Source: Phycisphaeraceae bacterium
Lineage (GTDB): Bacteria; Planctomycetota; Phycisphaerae; Phycisphaerales; UBA1924
Direction of reading: 5' to 3'
Length of the DNA stretch: 36,932 nt
NCBI GenBank assembly: GCA_009827205.1
Contig: WUAK01000001.1
Coordinates: 1-36,932 of the forward strand
The number at the start of each line of letters is the position of its first letter. Position 1 is the stretch's first letter. A program made the translations under genes and the position numbers. Positions 7,831 to 15,392 of the stretch are shown here, one piece after another. The notes under the pieces were generated by a model, which was given only the letters and a program-made list of their open reading frames with translations, was not told the DNA's origin and made no database searches.

Positions 7831-8274
7831 ATGAAACACCTCACCAAACGCCTCGCCCCGATCGTTCTTCTCTCTTCGTTCACCCTCGCCTCGCAGGGCT
7901 GCATCATCTGGGACGCCTACGACCAGGTCGAGCTGGCCAACCAGCAGCTGGGCGAGATCAACAGCAACCTCGTCGACATCGACAACAACCTCGGCAAGAT
8001 CGACGCCAAGCTCGCGTCCATCGACGAGAACCTCGACTCGGTCGACAACAGACTGGGCGAGCTGCAGGTCACACTCGACGCCGTCAGCGTCTCGCTCGAA
8101 TCGCTCCGCAAGACGATCAACAACATCGACTCGACCATCCCCTTCCTCAGCCTCTCGGGCGATGACGAGGAAACCAAGCAGGAACTCGAAGGCGGCACCG
8201 AGGGCGAGTCAGAGACCGACATCAACATCGACAGCGACCCGACACTCGTGCCGGACGAGAACGACGAGGGGTGA
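7831..8274 (+). CDS. Coiled-coil lipoprotein
   Basis: 147 aa. A signal sequence ends in ASQGC at residues 20-24, a weak lipobox with Cys24 as the likely lipidated residue. Residues ~30-105 form a regular heptad coiled coil built from near-repeats (LGEINSNLVDIDNNLGKID, then LASIDENLDSVDNRLGELQ). The last ~35 residues are acidic and low-complexity. This resembles Lpp-like or spacer lipoproteins that trimerise in the periplasm, but the family is not recognised. The gene ends in TGA immediately followed by the reverse stop of the convergent gene (TGATCA at 8272-8277). Confidence 0.75.
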   Translation: MKHLTKRLAPIVLLSSFTLASQGCIIWDAYDQVELANQQLGEINSNLVDIDNNLGKIDAKLASIDENLDSVDNRLGELQVTLDAVSVSLESLRKTINNIDSTIPFLSLSGDDEETKQELEGGTEGESETDINIDSDPTLVPDENDEG

Positions 8275-9717
8275 TCAGGGGTCGGCGGGTTTGTCGGGAA
8301 CGCCGGGCAACTCGAACACTCCCAGCTCGACACGTCCACCGAGAACTCGGTCCATAAGCCGCCTGTGCTGGCTTGCGTTCGCCTCGTCGTACTCATACGA
8401 GACGCGCACCTCGCCTTCAATAAACCCTTCAAGAACCATGAAACTCTGGAAGGGTTTGTTGTGACCTGCGTAGTCGGTCGTCGTACGGATCTCTTCGCCG
8501 TTCTGCTCGAAGACGAGCATCCCGCCGAGCCCGACCGATGGGTCCATGCTCTGGGTCGTTCTCAATGTGTACATCACGCCGGGGGTTCCATCACCGTCTG
8601 CGGCGTTCCATGCTCGGACGACCTTGAACTCCAGCAGGTCTCGCGGGTCATCGGCGAGCAAGCCGGGCTTAACCACGGGCGGGCCATCGGTCCCATACGG
8701 CACAACCTCGATCGTGAACGGGATCTCGAACGACTTGCTCAATTGACTCAAACGATCCTGATCCTCTTGCGACATGCCCGGTAAGTAAGCGCCGAAGATG
8801 TGCATCACGCACTGCATCTCACCCTTGATCTGTCCGCGATACGTACCAACTTGAGTTGGCATCGAGGGGTGGAACACCATGAGTTGGTCCGGTCTATCTG
8901 GATCTAGACCCGGCACCGAGGGCGTGCGCACGCTCTGAATGATTGGGCCACGTACTGTGACTCGACCCAATACGTCACTCTGCGCAACATCCGTATCCGT
9001 TGCATGCACCTCGGTTGAAATGTCAAGCGGGAACACCACAGCACCCAACGCACCGGCGCGAAAGTTGATCCCCCACGATATCTCTTGCACCTCACCGGGA
9101 TAACACCTGATGACGCCAGATTCCGGGACCCTCAAAACCACGCTTTGAACCACATCATCCCATACCCGCTCGCACTGCTCTATAGAAAACTCACCCCGGC
9201 TAATCGCATGCGTGATCACCCCCCACTGCGAATCAGGGAAGCTGCGCCACGTCTGAGCGTGCCGCCGAAGCGCGATCGACAGCAGCTTGCCTTTGTAGTC
9301 TGCGGGCAACTCACCTGACATGATCCTGCCGATGATCTCATCAGTCGCGATGCTCGCCCGCTGATCATCCAGCAGGTACGCCTCGTGCATCAACATCCAC
9401 CCCGGCTTGTACTCGTTGACCGGAATAAACCCACGCCGGTTCGCGCCGTCAAGCCAGAGCAGCGCCGACGACAACCCGCCGAGCACCAGAAATACAACCA
9501 CCAGCTTCTTCCGGCTCCGGCGCTCCCCCACCACGACCGCACGCCTACGCGAGAGCGAACGCCCACACTCCGGGCACACCTTGGGATCGGTCAGCCCCGC
9601 GAGACTGAACCCGCACCCCCGGCAGTGCGGCTCATCCCCCACCCGCGATCGAACAAACGCCCAGACAATCGCGATTAGCGCCACCAAGCCAAGCAGGATG
9701 CCCAGGTAGAACTCCAC
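8275..9717 (-). CDS. Membrane protein with N-terminal zinc ribbon
   Basis: 480 aa. The start is GTG at 9715-9717. TM1 spans residues ~3-21. A zinc ribbon follows (C32xxC35 ... C48xxC51; CRGCGFSLAGL then CPECGRSL), then basic residues and TM2 at ~72-88. The remaining ~390 residues would then be extracytoplasmic and beta-rich. The TM-zinc ribbon-TM module is common in planctomycete membrane proteins of unknown function. TAAGCT lies exactly 6 nt before the GTG and no Shine-Dalgarno is present. It abuts the lipoprotein gene tail to tail with no spacer. Role unknown. Confidence 0.8.
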   Translation of the reverse strand: MEFYLGILLGLVALIAIVWAFVRSRVGDEPHCRGCGFSLAGLTDPKVCPECGRSLSRRRAVVVGERRSRKKLVVVFLVLGGLSSALLWLDGANRRGFIPVNEYKPGWMLMHEAYLLDDQRASIATDEIIGRIMSGELPADYKGKLLSIALRRHAQTWRSFPDSQWGVITHAISRGEFSIEQCERVWDDVVQSVVLRVPESGVIRCYPGEVQEISWGINFRAGALGAVVFPLDISTEVHATDTDVAQSDVLGRVTVRGPIIQSVRTPSVPGLDPDRPDQLMVFHPSMPTQVGTYRGQIKGEMQCVMHIFGAYLPGMSQEDQDRLSQLSKSFEIPFTIEVVPYGTDGPPVVKPGLLADDPRDLLEFKVVRAWNAADGDGTPGVMYTLRTTQSMDPSVGLGGMLVFEQNGEEIRTTTDYAGHNKPFQSFMVLEGFIEGEVRVSYEYDEANASQHRRLMDRVLGGRVELGVFELPGVPDKPADP

Positions 9718-9723
9718 AAGAGC

Positions 9724-9729
9724 AGCTTA
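9724..9729 (-). promoter_or_regulatory. -10 box TAAGCT, 6 nt before a GTG start
   Basis: On the minus strand TAAGCT-GCTCTT-GTG, which supports GTG as the start and a leaderless transcript. Confidence 0.45.
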
Positions 9730-9780
9730 TCAGGTATCCTCCAAACCCAGACGACTCATATCCTGCACGGAGCAATCGCC

Positions 9781-9957
9781 ATGCGGATCATCCAGCGCAC
9801 CCTGTTCATCCTTGGTCTCGGCGCGTTCGCAACAGCGCTCGTCTTCGTCAACGACATGAACGGCCAGACCTTCTACCGCGTCGGCATCTCGTGCATGGTC
9901 ACGAGCATCGCCCTCGGCCTCGCCTGGCCCGGCAAACCCGCGAAGAGCGAAAGCTAA
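9781..9957 (+). CDS. Small two-TM membrane protein
   Basis: 58 aa. ATG at 9781 with a GGAG Shine-Dalgarno at 9769-9772 (8-nt spacing) and a TATCCT -10 candidate at 9759-9764. Two hydrophobic helices (LFILGLGAFATALVFV and VGISCMVTSIALGLAW) are joined by a short polar loop, and the tail is basic (KPAKSES). Codon use is that of its neighbours. No family is recognised. It lies between the zinc-ribbon membrane protein (divergent) and the Fur-type regulator (convergent). Confidence 0.65.
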   Translation: MRIIQRTLFILGLGAFATALVFVNDMNGQTFYRVGISCMVTSIALGLAWPGKPAKSES

Positions 9958-9972
9958 ACGAGATCAATCCGG

Positions 9973-10353
9973 CTAAGCACAGTCCGGGCACGTGCCCCAG
10001 AGCGTCAGCTCATGGCCCGCAAGCGTGAACCCTTCGGGCAGCATCCGGTTCAACCCGCCCGGGCATCCCTGCACATCGAACACCCGGTCGCACCGGTCAC
10101 AATGGAAATGATGATGGTGCTTCTTCGCGACCGACGCGAGCTCGTACCGGTCGGGCTGGCGTGGAACCGCGACCGAGGCGATCTCTCCCTCCTCCAGGAG
10201 TCGATCGACAACCCGGTACACGGTCCGCACACCAAGGCTCGGCACGTCCTCGGTCGCGAGCCGATGGATCTCATCAACAGAAAGAGGACGACCCGATGAC
10301 TTCAACGCATCGCGGATCGCCCTCTGCTGTGCTGTGTCACGCCGCTGGACCAT
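9973..10353 (-). CDS. Fur-family metalloregulator
   Basis: 126 aa from the ATG at 10351-10353 (MVQRRDTAQQ). The longer frame upstream is not conserved-looking. Residues ~8-65 are the winged helix of the Fur family (SVDEIHRLA, then LGVRTVYRVVDRLLEEGEI). A His-rich hinge KKHHHHFHCDRC (78-88) and two CxxC pairs (C85/C88 and C122/C125) form the zinc and metal sites. It should be a dimeric repressor responding to zinc, iron or peroxide; which one cannot be told. TACGAT lies 8 nt upstream of the ATG, so it may have its own promoter besides read-through from the small gene at 10379-10591. Confidence 0.9.
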   Translation of the reverse strand: MVQRRDTAQQRAIRDALKSSGRPLSVDEIHRLATEDVPSLGVRTVYRVVDRLLEEGEIASVAVPRQPDRYELASVAKKHHHHFHCDRCDRVFDVQGCPGGLNRMLPEGFTLAGHELTLWGTCPDCA

Positions 10354-10378
10354 GTGATCCAATCGTATGTCGGACCGA

Positions 10379-10591
10379 TCAGGCCCGCGCAGGCACTTGC
10401 TTACTGAGCCCGATCCTGCGGCCAAGCTTGTAGGCCACGATGAAAGTCGCTGCCGCCAGCAGGGCCGCGCCGATCACGGGCGCCCCGATGCCGGTGCCGG
10501 CGAGCGTCAGGCTCGCACACTCGGTGCACACCGAGGCGGCTTCAACACCAATGACGTTCGAGGAAAGACAGTTCGAGCAGTGTGCGGACAT
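10379..10591 (-). CDS. Small zinc-ribbon membrane protein
   Basis: 70 aa. ATG at 10589-10591 with a strong AAGGAG Shine-Dalgarno 5 nt upstream. Two CxxC pairs (C5/C8, C22/C25) form a likely small metal site, followed by a glycine/alanine-rich transmembrane helix (~33-54) and a basic tail. It is 25 nt upstream of the Fur-family gene on the same strand, so the two may be co-transcribed. Its promoter contains an AT-rich inverted repeat. A role in metal handling is inference from this context. Confidence 0.75.
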   Translation of the reverse strand: MSAHCSNCLSSNVIGVEAASVCTECASLTLAGTGIGAPVIGAALLAAATFIVAYKLGRRIGLSKQVPARA

Positions 10592-10601
10592 GGCGGCTCC
10601 T

Positions 10602-10650
10602 TATTGACAACCAGATGACAATATCATAATCGGCCCGAACGCGGTGTCAA
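10602..10650 (-). promoter_or_regulatory. Promoter with inverted-repeat operator
   Basis: On the minus strand: TTGACA (10645-10650), a 16-nt spacer, then TATGAT (10623-10628). Just downstream is an imperfect inverted repeat TATTGaCA-N6-TGaCAATA (10602-10623) covering the predicted start site. It is AT-rich in a GC-rich region. Given the Fur-family gene in the same unit, it is a plausible metal-responsive operator. The exact regulator is inference. Confidence 0.6.
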
Positions 10651-10735
10651 CTTCACCGCTGTCCGATTGCCAATTCCGATACCGATGGCTTTGGTCTGGA
10701 TTCAATACTCAGCCGATGAAACTACAGAGAGTCAA

Positions 10736-11908
10736 TCACCTTCTGCGGCGCAGCCCACCGAGTGCTAGCAAAGCAGCCGGAATCACGGTTCCGGGAGATG
10801 GGATAACCACAACAAACGCCCGTCTGTTGCCATCGGGGTCAAAGCCATCGCCTGCGATGACTGTTCCGTCAGCAGAAACCGATGTGGCCTCCAACAGATG
10901 CCAGTCGACCAACTCCAGCATCCCGTATTCGTCGATCAAGTGAGTGCGGAGATTCTGGATGCCATCTTCCTCGGTCCAGATGACAGCCTGATTGTCGAAG
11001 AAGCTGAAGTCACTCGTGTCTGCGTATCCAACGATCACGCTCCCGTCGTCGCTGATTGAACGCATGAAGCTGTCATGAGGCCTGCGGAGATACCCGAGAA
11101 GTTCATCCCCGGTTTCCTCGCTCCACCTGAACATCTGGGCCACGCCATCATCGTTCTCGTAGTTGGTCCCGATGACCCACTTACCGTTGCGTGAGATTCC
11201 TGTTGCCATTCCTCGCTCAAACGAAGTGATGCGAGTCATTCCCTCGCTCTCGGTCCACATGAATGGCTGGCTTACACCGTAGACCGAAGTTGAACTCCCC
11301 CCAACGGCGGTAGATCCATCCGCGGAAACACCTGACACGCTGCTCCCTTCCAAGATGCCGTTCGTACCAAGGAACCCAAGGTCCACGTTGGTCCCGTCGG
11401 CTTTATAGATCGCTGCGCTCAGCACAACGCCATCATCAGACTCCACTCGGTTGAGTCCAAACATAGTGCTGCCGTCACCGCTGACTCCGTTTGCAACAAA
11501 GCGAGGCTGAAGAGGGTCGTTATCGAGAAGTGTAAATCCGTCCGGCTCGCTATATCTGTACGCTCCGGACAATGAACCGATCCGATAGCCACCCGTGACA
11601 ACCTGCCCGTCGTCGGAGAAATCAGTTGCGATCATCGTGTCTACCGACGGATGCCACGGCAGGAACTCCATGCCGCCCGTGCGTGACCACCGAAAGTTCT
11701 TGACCGGCGGGTGACCTCCAAAGTACGGAAGCTCGTATGAGTTCCCAAGAAGCGTCTGCCCATCAGCACTCAGCGTCACACCTCGAGTAACAAGATCTGG
11801 ATCCGCTGCATCGTTGATCTCATAAAAAATCTGAGCTGATGACTCAGACACCAGACCGAGAAGAGCGACCCACACCGAAACAAAGACTCGCGATCGACAT
11901 AGGCACAT
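10736..11908 (-). CDS. PEP-CTERM-like secreted HAF-repeat protein
   Basis: 390 aa from the ATG at 11906-11908, with an AGAGGAG Shine-Dalgarno 8 nt upstream and a signal peptide (SVWVALLGLVSESSAQ). The body is a series of ~45-55-residue repeats with the pattern 'A-x-G-V-S-x-D-G-S-x-x-x-G' and 'F-x-W-x-E-x-x-G-x' (for example GVSGDGSTMFGL, GVSADGSTAVGG and MWTESEGM), the HAF-type extracellular repeat thought to form a beta-propeller-like fold. It ends IPSPGTVIPAALLALGGLRRRR in outline: a PSP motif, a hydrophobic helix and an Arg cluster, i.e. a PEP-CTERM-like sorting tail. It is therefore probably exported and processed at the cell envelope. Confidence 0.85.
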   Translation of the reverse strand: MCLCRSRVFVSVWVALLGLVSESSAQIFYEINDAADPDLVTRGVTLSADGQTLLGNSYELPYFGGHPPVKNFRWSRTGGMEFLPWHPSVDTMIATDFSDDGQVVTGGYRIGSLSGAYRYSEPDGFTLLDNDPLQPRFVANGVSGDGSTMFGLNRVESDDGVVLSAAIYKADGTNVDLGFLGTNGILEGSSVSGVSADGSTAVGGSSTSVYGVSQPFMWTESEGMTRITSFERGMATGISRNGKWVIGTNYENDDGVAQMFRWSEETGDELLGYLRRPHDSFMRSISDDGSVIVGYADTSDFSFFDNQAVIWTEEDGIQNLRTHLIDEYGMLELVDWHLLEATSVSADGTVIAGDGFDPDGNRRAFVVVIPSPGTVIPAALLALGGLRRRR

Positions 11909-12023
11909 TTCACGTACTCCTCTGTGATCATTGAGAGTACTTCCAGGGATCCTTGTCCGCAATCCTCTGAGCGTGATCTGAATATTCAAGGGCTCCAAAC
12001 GAGTCCCTCGCGGCCAGATCGCC

Positions 12024-12237
12024 TCACTTCTGAGACAGCCTCGCCACCTGCAGCTCCAGACGCTAGAGCTCCCTCACGATCGTGTTCTTCTGGAGCTCCA
12101 TCCAGTACCAGATCTTGATGGCTATGACTGGCAAGCAGCTCACCAGCGAGCGTTCATCACCCGCCTGAGCCGAGAGCACGAGCCGAGAGCACGAGCATCT
12201 CGTGAGCAACCTGACCGACGCCTCGCTTCAAGAACAC
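12024..12237 (-). pseudogene. Broken small membrane-protein gene
   Basis: On the minus strand, a GTG at 12235-12237 opens a frame (V-F-L-K-R-G-V-G-Q-V-A-H-E-M-L-V-L-S). It loses phase at an exact 13-bp tandem duplication (GAGCCGAGAGCAC at 12167-12179 and 12180-12192). Removing one copy joins it in frame to a hydrophobic segment (LVSCLPVIAIKIWYWMELQ) and an amphipathic tail. A TAG at 12063-12065 then interrupts the tail (IVREL-stop-RLELQVARLSQK) before a final TGA at 12024-12026. The restored product would be ~66 residues: one TM helix and a coiled-coil end. Two lesions make it a decayed gene. Original function unknown. Confidence 0.6.
12167..12192. repeat. 13-bp perfect tandem duplication
   Basis: GAGCCGAGAGCAC occurs twice head to tail. 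Because 13 is not a multiple of three, it shifts the frame of the gene remnant at 12024-12237. Confidence 0.9.
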
Positions 12238-12479
12238 CTCCTATTCCCAGTCGCTCCCCAGGCGCGACCGGTTCAAGGGCCACTCATATTTTCGGCTCTC
12301 GGACCTTCGCACGTCCGGATAGAACCACCCACCCTGTCAAGCCTGTGAACTTCTAACACCAGTTCCGTCACCGCTTCAGAGGTTTCCCTCAAGCACCTCG
12401 CAATCTCACACAGCGAGATGCATCTTGCTTCCAGACAGGAGTTTGCGCTCCTCATTGGAAACGAGTTGGGAATCGAGAC

Positions 12480-12818
12480 ATGGCTTCACTAGAACTCCGA
12501 GAGTGTGACATCGAGATCGTCGATCGCGTCCGGTACCACAAGAAGACCCGCAGAGCGGTACACGTGCTCAAGGAGCACAACGCAACCTGCAGGACCAACG
12601 CGGTCCGCTCAAGCGAGGTCGGGCTGGTCACCTCGCCCTGGACATGGTGGCTCACACGCCGGGGCGTGATCCGCAGAACCGGTTCGGGCAAGTACTGGCT
12701 CGACACCGCGAGGCAGGACCAGCTCGCAGCCGGCGCACCCATCCGCATGGCGTTCTACCTCGCCGTCGCGGGCGTCTTCAGCGGCGCATCGATGGCCATG
12801 GCAGCAGCCGGCTTCTAA
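12480..12818 (+). CDS. Small winged-helix-like protein with C-terminal TM helix
   Basis: 112 aa. Residues ~22-80 read as a small winged-helix pattern: helix (RRAVHVLKEHNA), a turn with SSEVGLVTSPWTWWLTRRGV, then a wing (IRRTGSGKYWLD). It is followed by a hydrophobic helix (~90-110). It could be a membrane-tethered DNA- or partner-binding protein, but the family is not certain. The N-terminal ~20 residues use less typical codons, so an internal start is possible. The 240 bases before it hold no gene that I can support. It is followed by a strong terminator at 12862. Confidence 0.6.
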   Translation: MASLELRECDIEIVDRVRYHKKTRRAVHVLKEHNATCRTNAVRSSEVGLVTSPWTWWLTRRGVIRRTGSGKYWLDTARQDQLAAGAPIRMAFYLAVAGVFSGASMAMAAAGF

Positions 12819-12861
12819 GACCGCTCGCACCTCATACAAACACACCCGATCGAACCGCAAC

Positions 12862-12887
12862 AAGGCCCCACGGGGCCTTTCTTCGTT
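12862..12887 (+). terminator. Rho-independent terminator
   Basis: AAGGCCCC-AC-GGGGCCTT stem (effective loop 4 nt) followed by TCTTCGTT. It sits 43 nt after the stop of the 12480-12818 gene and before the HMG-CoA lyase operon. Confidence 0.75.
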
Positions 12888-12945
12888 GGCCCCCTTGCCA
12901 ACACACCTGTACACCATCCCCCACACCTGCCCACTCCGCCCCACC

Positions 12946-12951
12946 TATCCT
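12946..12951 (+). promoter_or_regulatory. -10 box TATCCT, 6 nt before mvaB
   Basis: TATCCT-CTATAC-ATG (start at 12958), with no Shine-Dalgarno in the C-rich sequence upstream; predicted leaderless operon start. Confidence 0.55.
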
Positions 12952-12957
12952 CTATAC

Positions 12958-13875
12958 ATGCCAAAGCGCGCACGCATCACCGACGTCAGCCCCCGTGACG
13001 GCCTCCAGAACGAACCGCTCCGCGCCGACGGCTCAGCCATCCCAACCGCCGACAAGGCACGCCTCATCAACGCCCTCACCAGCACGGGCGTCGACGAGGT
13101 CGAGATCACCAGCTTCGTCAGCCCCAAGTGGATCCCCCAGCTGGGCGACGCCCGCGAGCTCTGCGAGATGCTCCGGGGCTCCCGCCCGAAGAACGTCTCC
13201 TTCAGCGCACTCGTCCCAAACGAGAAGGGCATGCGTTCGCTCCTCGAGGTCTACGAGACACCGGGTGAGAGACTGATCGACAAGGTCAGCGTCTTCACCG
13301 CCGCCAGCGAGACGTTCAGCAAGAAGAACACAAACGCGTCGATCGCAGAAACGCTCGAGCGTTTCAAACCCGTCATCGAGCTCGCGCAGGAACGCGGGCT
13401 CAAGGTGCGGGGCTACGTGTCCTGCGTCATCGAGTGCCCCTTCGAGGGCATCATCATGCCCGAAGCCGTCGCGGATGTCTCCAAGAAACTGCTCGAGCTT
13501 GGAGCAGACGAGATCGACCTTGGCGACACGATCGGCGCGGGCTGCACCGAGACCATGGCAGCCATGCTCGCGTGCGTCACGAGCCAGGTCGACCCGGACA
13601 AGATCGTCCTTCACCTGCACGACACGTTCGGGCGAGCCTCTGAGTGCGTCAGAGCGGCGCTCGCGCTCGGTGTGACCTCCTTCGACGGATCCGCCGCGGG
13701 CCTGGGCGGCTGCCCCTACGCCTCGACCGAAACCAAGCGCGCACCGGGCAACATCGCGACCGACACACTCGTCCGCGTCATCCAGGCGCAGGGCTTCGAG
13801 ACAAACGTCGACCTCGACAAGCTCGCAAAGGCATCGTCCATCGCGCAGGGACTCACCCAGGCGGTGCCCTCGTGA
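12958..13875 (+). CDS. mvaB: Hydroxymethylglutaryl-CoA lyase
   Basis: 305 aa, the usual length. It cleaves HMG-CoA to acetoacetate and acetyl-CoA, the last step of leucine breakdown. Visible signatures are RDGLQNE (13-19, with the catalytic Arg and the metal-binding Asp), HLHD (219-222, metal ligands) and GLGGCPYA (248-255, with catalytic Cys252). The fold is the TIM barrel of the HMGL-like family. The start at 12958 is supported by the TANNNT box 6 nt upstream; the frame further upstream is Pro-rich and unlikely. It is the first gene of an operon: its TGA overlaps the GTG of the next gene (13872-13875). Confidence 0.95.
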   Translation: MPKRARITDVSPRDGLQNEPLRADGSAIPTADKARLINALTSTGVDEVEITSFVSPKWIPQLGDARELCEMLRGSRPKNVSFSALVPNEKGMRSLLEVYETPGERLIDKVSVFTAASETFSKKNTNASIAETLERFKPVIELAQERGLKVRGYVSCVIECPFEGIIMPEAVADVSKKLLELGADEIDLGDTIGAGCTETMAAMLACVTSQVDPDKIVLHLHDTFGRASECVRAALALGVTSFDGSAAGLGGCPYASTETKRAPGNIATDTLVRVIQAQGFETNVDLDKLAKASSIAQGLTQAVPS

Positions 13876-14621
13876 TCACGCTCGAGACGCACACCATCGA
13901 TGGACGCTCCATCGCGATGATCGCCCTCGATCGCCCCGACAAACGCAACGCGCTCACGCCCGAGATGCTGGTCGAACTCAACACCGCCGCCAAAGCAGCC
14001 AGTACTGACCACGACGCGATCGTCCTGACGGGCAAGGGCAAGGCTTTCTGCGCGGGCTTCGATCTCGCGCTCTGTCAGACAACGCCCGACGGCTCGATCA
14101 TGCGCAAGCTCCTCACTGGCCTCAGCGCCGCGTGCAACACGCTCAGGCTCAGCGAGCGACCCGTCGTCATCGCTGCGCAGGGCGCCGCCATCGCGGGCGG
14201 GTGCGCCATCCTGGGCGGCGCCGACATCGTGGTCAGCAACACGAACGCCAAGCTCGGCTACCCGGTGACCAAGATCGGTGTCAGCCCCGCGGTCTCGGCG
14301 CCCTACATGACCCAGTCGGTCACGCACGGCTCCGCTCGCGAGCGGCTCATCCTCCCAACCCTCTTCTCGGGCACAACAGCGCACAAACTCGGGCTCGTCC
14401 ACGAACTCACCGAAGAACCAGACGATGTCCAGCCCCGCGCACTCGAGATCGCCGCCAAGCTCGCAGGCAAACCGCCCCACGCGTACGCCGCGACCAAGGG
14501 ACTCATCACAAAGCTCGAAGGCGACCAGCGCGAAACCAGAATCAAGCAGGGACTCGAAACATCCCTCGGACTCACCGGCAAAGACGAGGAACAACGCCTG
14601 CTGGGCGCGCTTACTTTCTAA
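13872..14621 (+). CDS. Crotonase-family protein lacking both catalytic Glu residues
   Basis: 249 aa. The GTG start overlaps the mvaB stop by 4 bp, implying translational coupling. The crotonase fold is clear: FCAGFDL (59-65) and AAIAGGCAI (105-113) form the oxyanion hole. In enoyl-CoA hydratases the Glu residues would be at GGCE and PE; here they are Ala112 and Val132 (YPVTKIG). So ordinary hydration is unlikely; isomerase, thioesterase or regulatory roles are possible. The SPAVSAPYM stretch resembles methylglutaconyl-CoA hydratase (LiuC)-type sequences. The operon context suggests leucine/acyl-CoA metabolism. Confidence 0.85.
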   Translation: MITLETHTIDGRSIAMIALDRPDKRNALTPEMLVELNTAAKAASTDHDAIVLTGKGKAFCAGFDLALCQTTPDGSIMRKLLTGLSAACNTLRLSERPVVIAAQGAAIAGGCAILGGADIVVSNTNAKLGYPVTKIGVSPAVSAPYMTQSVTHGSARERLILPTLFSGTTAHKLGLVHELTEEPDDVQPRALEIAAKLAGKPPHAYAATKGLITKLEGDQRETRIKQGLETSLGLTGKDEEQRLLGALTF

Positions 14622-14634
14622 CACGGATGACACC

Positions 14635-15390
14635 ATGCCCGAACTCGCAACACTCACCCACGAACAAAGCCTCTCGACACTGACGCTCAATCGTCCCGAC
14701 GCGCACAACGCGCTGTCGAGAGACATGCTCCGCGATGCGCACGTGTGCATGGACGAACTCGAAGCGATGGATGACAAGCCGAGCGTGCTCGTCGTGACAG
14801 GAGCGGGCCGGAGCTTCTGCGCCGGGATGGATCTCAAGGAAGTCATCATCGAGGACGACCCGAGCATCCCGCTCCAGCTCCTCGAATCGCTCGCGAGACT
14901 GACCTACCGCATCCGTCAGTTCCCGGCGGTCACCGTCGCGCGCGTCAACGGCGCCGCGATCGGCGGCGGCTGCGGCATGACAACCGTCTGCGACATATCC
15001 ATCACGCACGCCGACGCCAAACTCGGGTTCCCCGAAGTCGACCTGGGCCTCTGCCCCGCTGTCGTCGCGCCGTGGCTTGTCCGCAAGATCGGACCGGGCA
15101 AGTCCAGACAGGTCCTGCTCACGGGAGGCCTGATCTCCGGCGCTCGCGCCCACGAGCTCGGCATCGTCACCGAGTGCGCCGACTCACGCGAATCGCTCGA
15201 TGAAACGGTCACGACAGTGACAAGCTCGCTCACCTCGGGCGGACCCGATGCGCTCCGAGCGACCAAAGCGCTGCTCAACACACTCGATGGTTCGAACGAC
15301 GAAGCCATCCTGCTAGAAGCAGCCCGGCTCTCGGCGCAGGTCCTTGCCACAGAAGATGCGCAGAACAGGCTCAAAGCGAGGCGAACCTAG
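14635..15390 (+). CDS. Enoyl-CoA hydratase/methylglutaconyl-CoA hydratase-like
   Basis: 251 aa, 13 bp after the preceding crotonase. Oxyanion-hole segments FCAGMDL (61-67) and AAIGGGCGM (107-115) are intact. The second catalytic Glu is present (Glu134 in GFPEVDLGL), while the first position is Gly/Met. One Glu with a GLxPAVVAP tail is the pattern I know from LiuC-type methylglutaconyl-CoA hydratases. With HMG-CoA lyase two genes upstream, the likely step is methylglutaconyl-CoA to HMG-CoA in leucine degradation. The substrate is inferred. Confidence 0.85.
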   Translation: MPELATLTHEQSLSTLTLNRPDAHNALSRDMLRDAHVCMDELEAMDDKPSVLVVTGAGRSFCAGMDLKEVIIEDDPSIPLQLLESLARLTYRIRQFPAVTVARVNGAAIGGGCGMTTVCDISITHADAKLGFPEVDLGLCPAVVAPWLVRKIGPGKSRQVLLTGGLISGARAHELGIVTECADSRESLDETVTTVTSSLTSGGPDALRATKALLNTLDGSNDEAILLEAARLSAQVLATEDAQNRLKARRT

Positions 15391-15392
15391 CG

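Noticed and set aside
12273..12455. 60-codon minus-strand frame upstream of the broken gene
   Set aside because: Only a short Leu/Glu-rich stretch, no ribosome site and no recognisable motif.
13716..14867. Minus-strand open frame of 383 codons across the two crotonases
   Set aside because: Low-complexity Asp/Arg-rich product opposite two well-supported crotonase genes; no start signal or motif.
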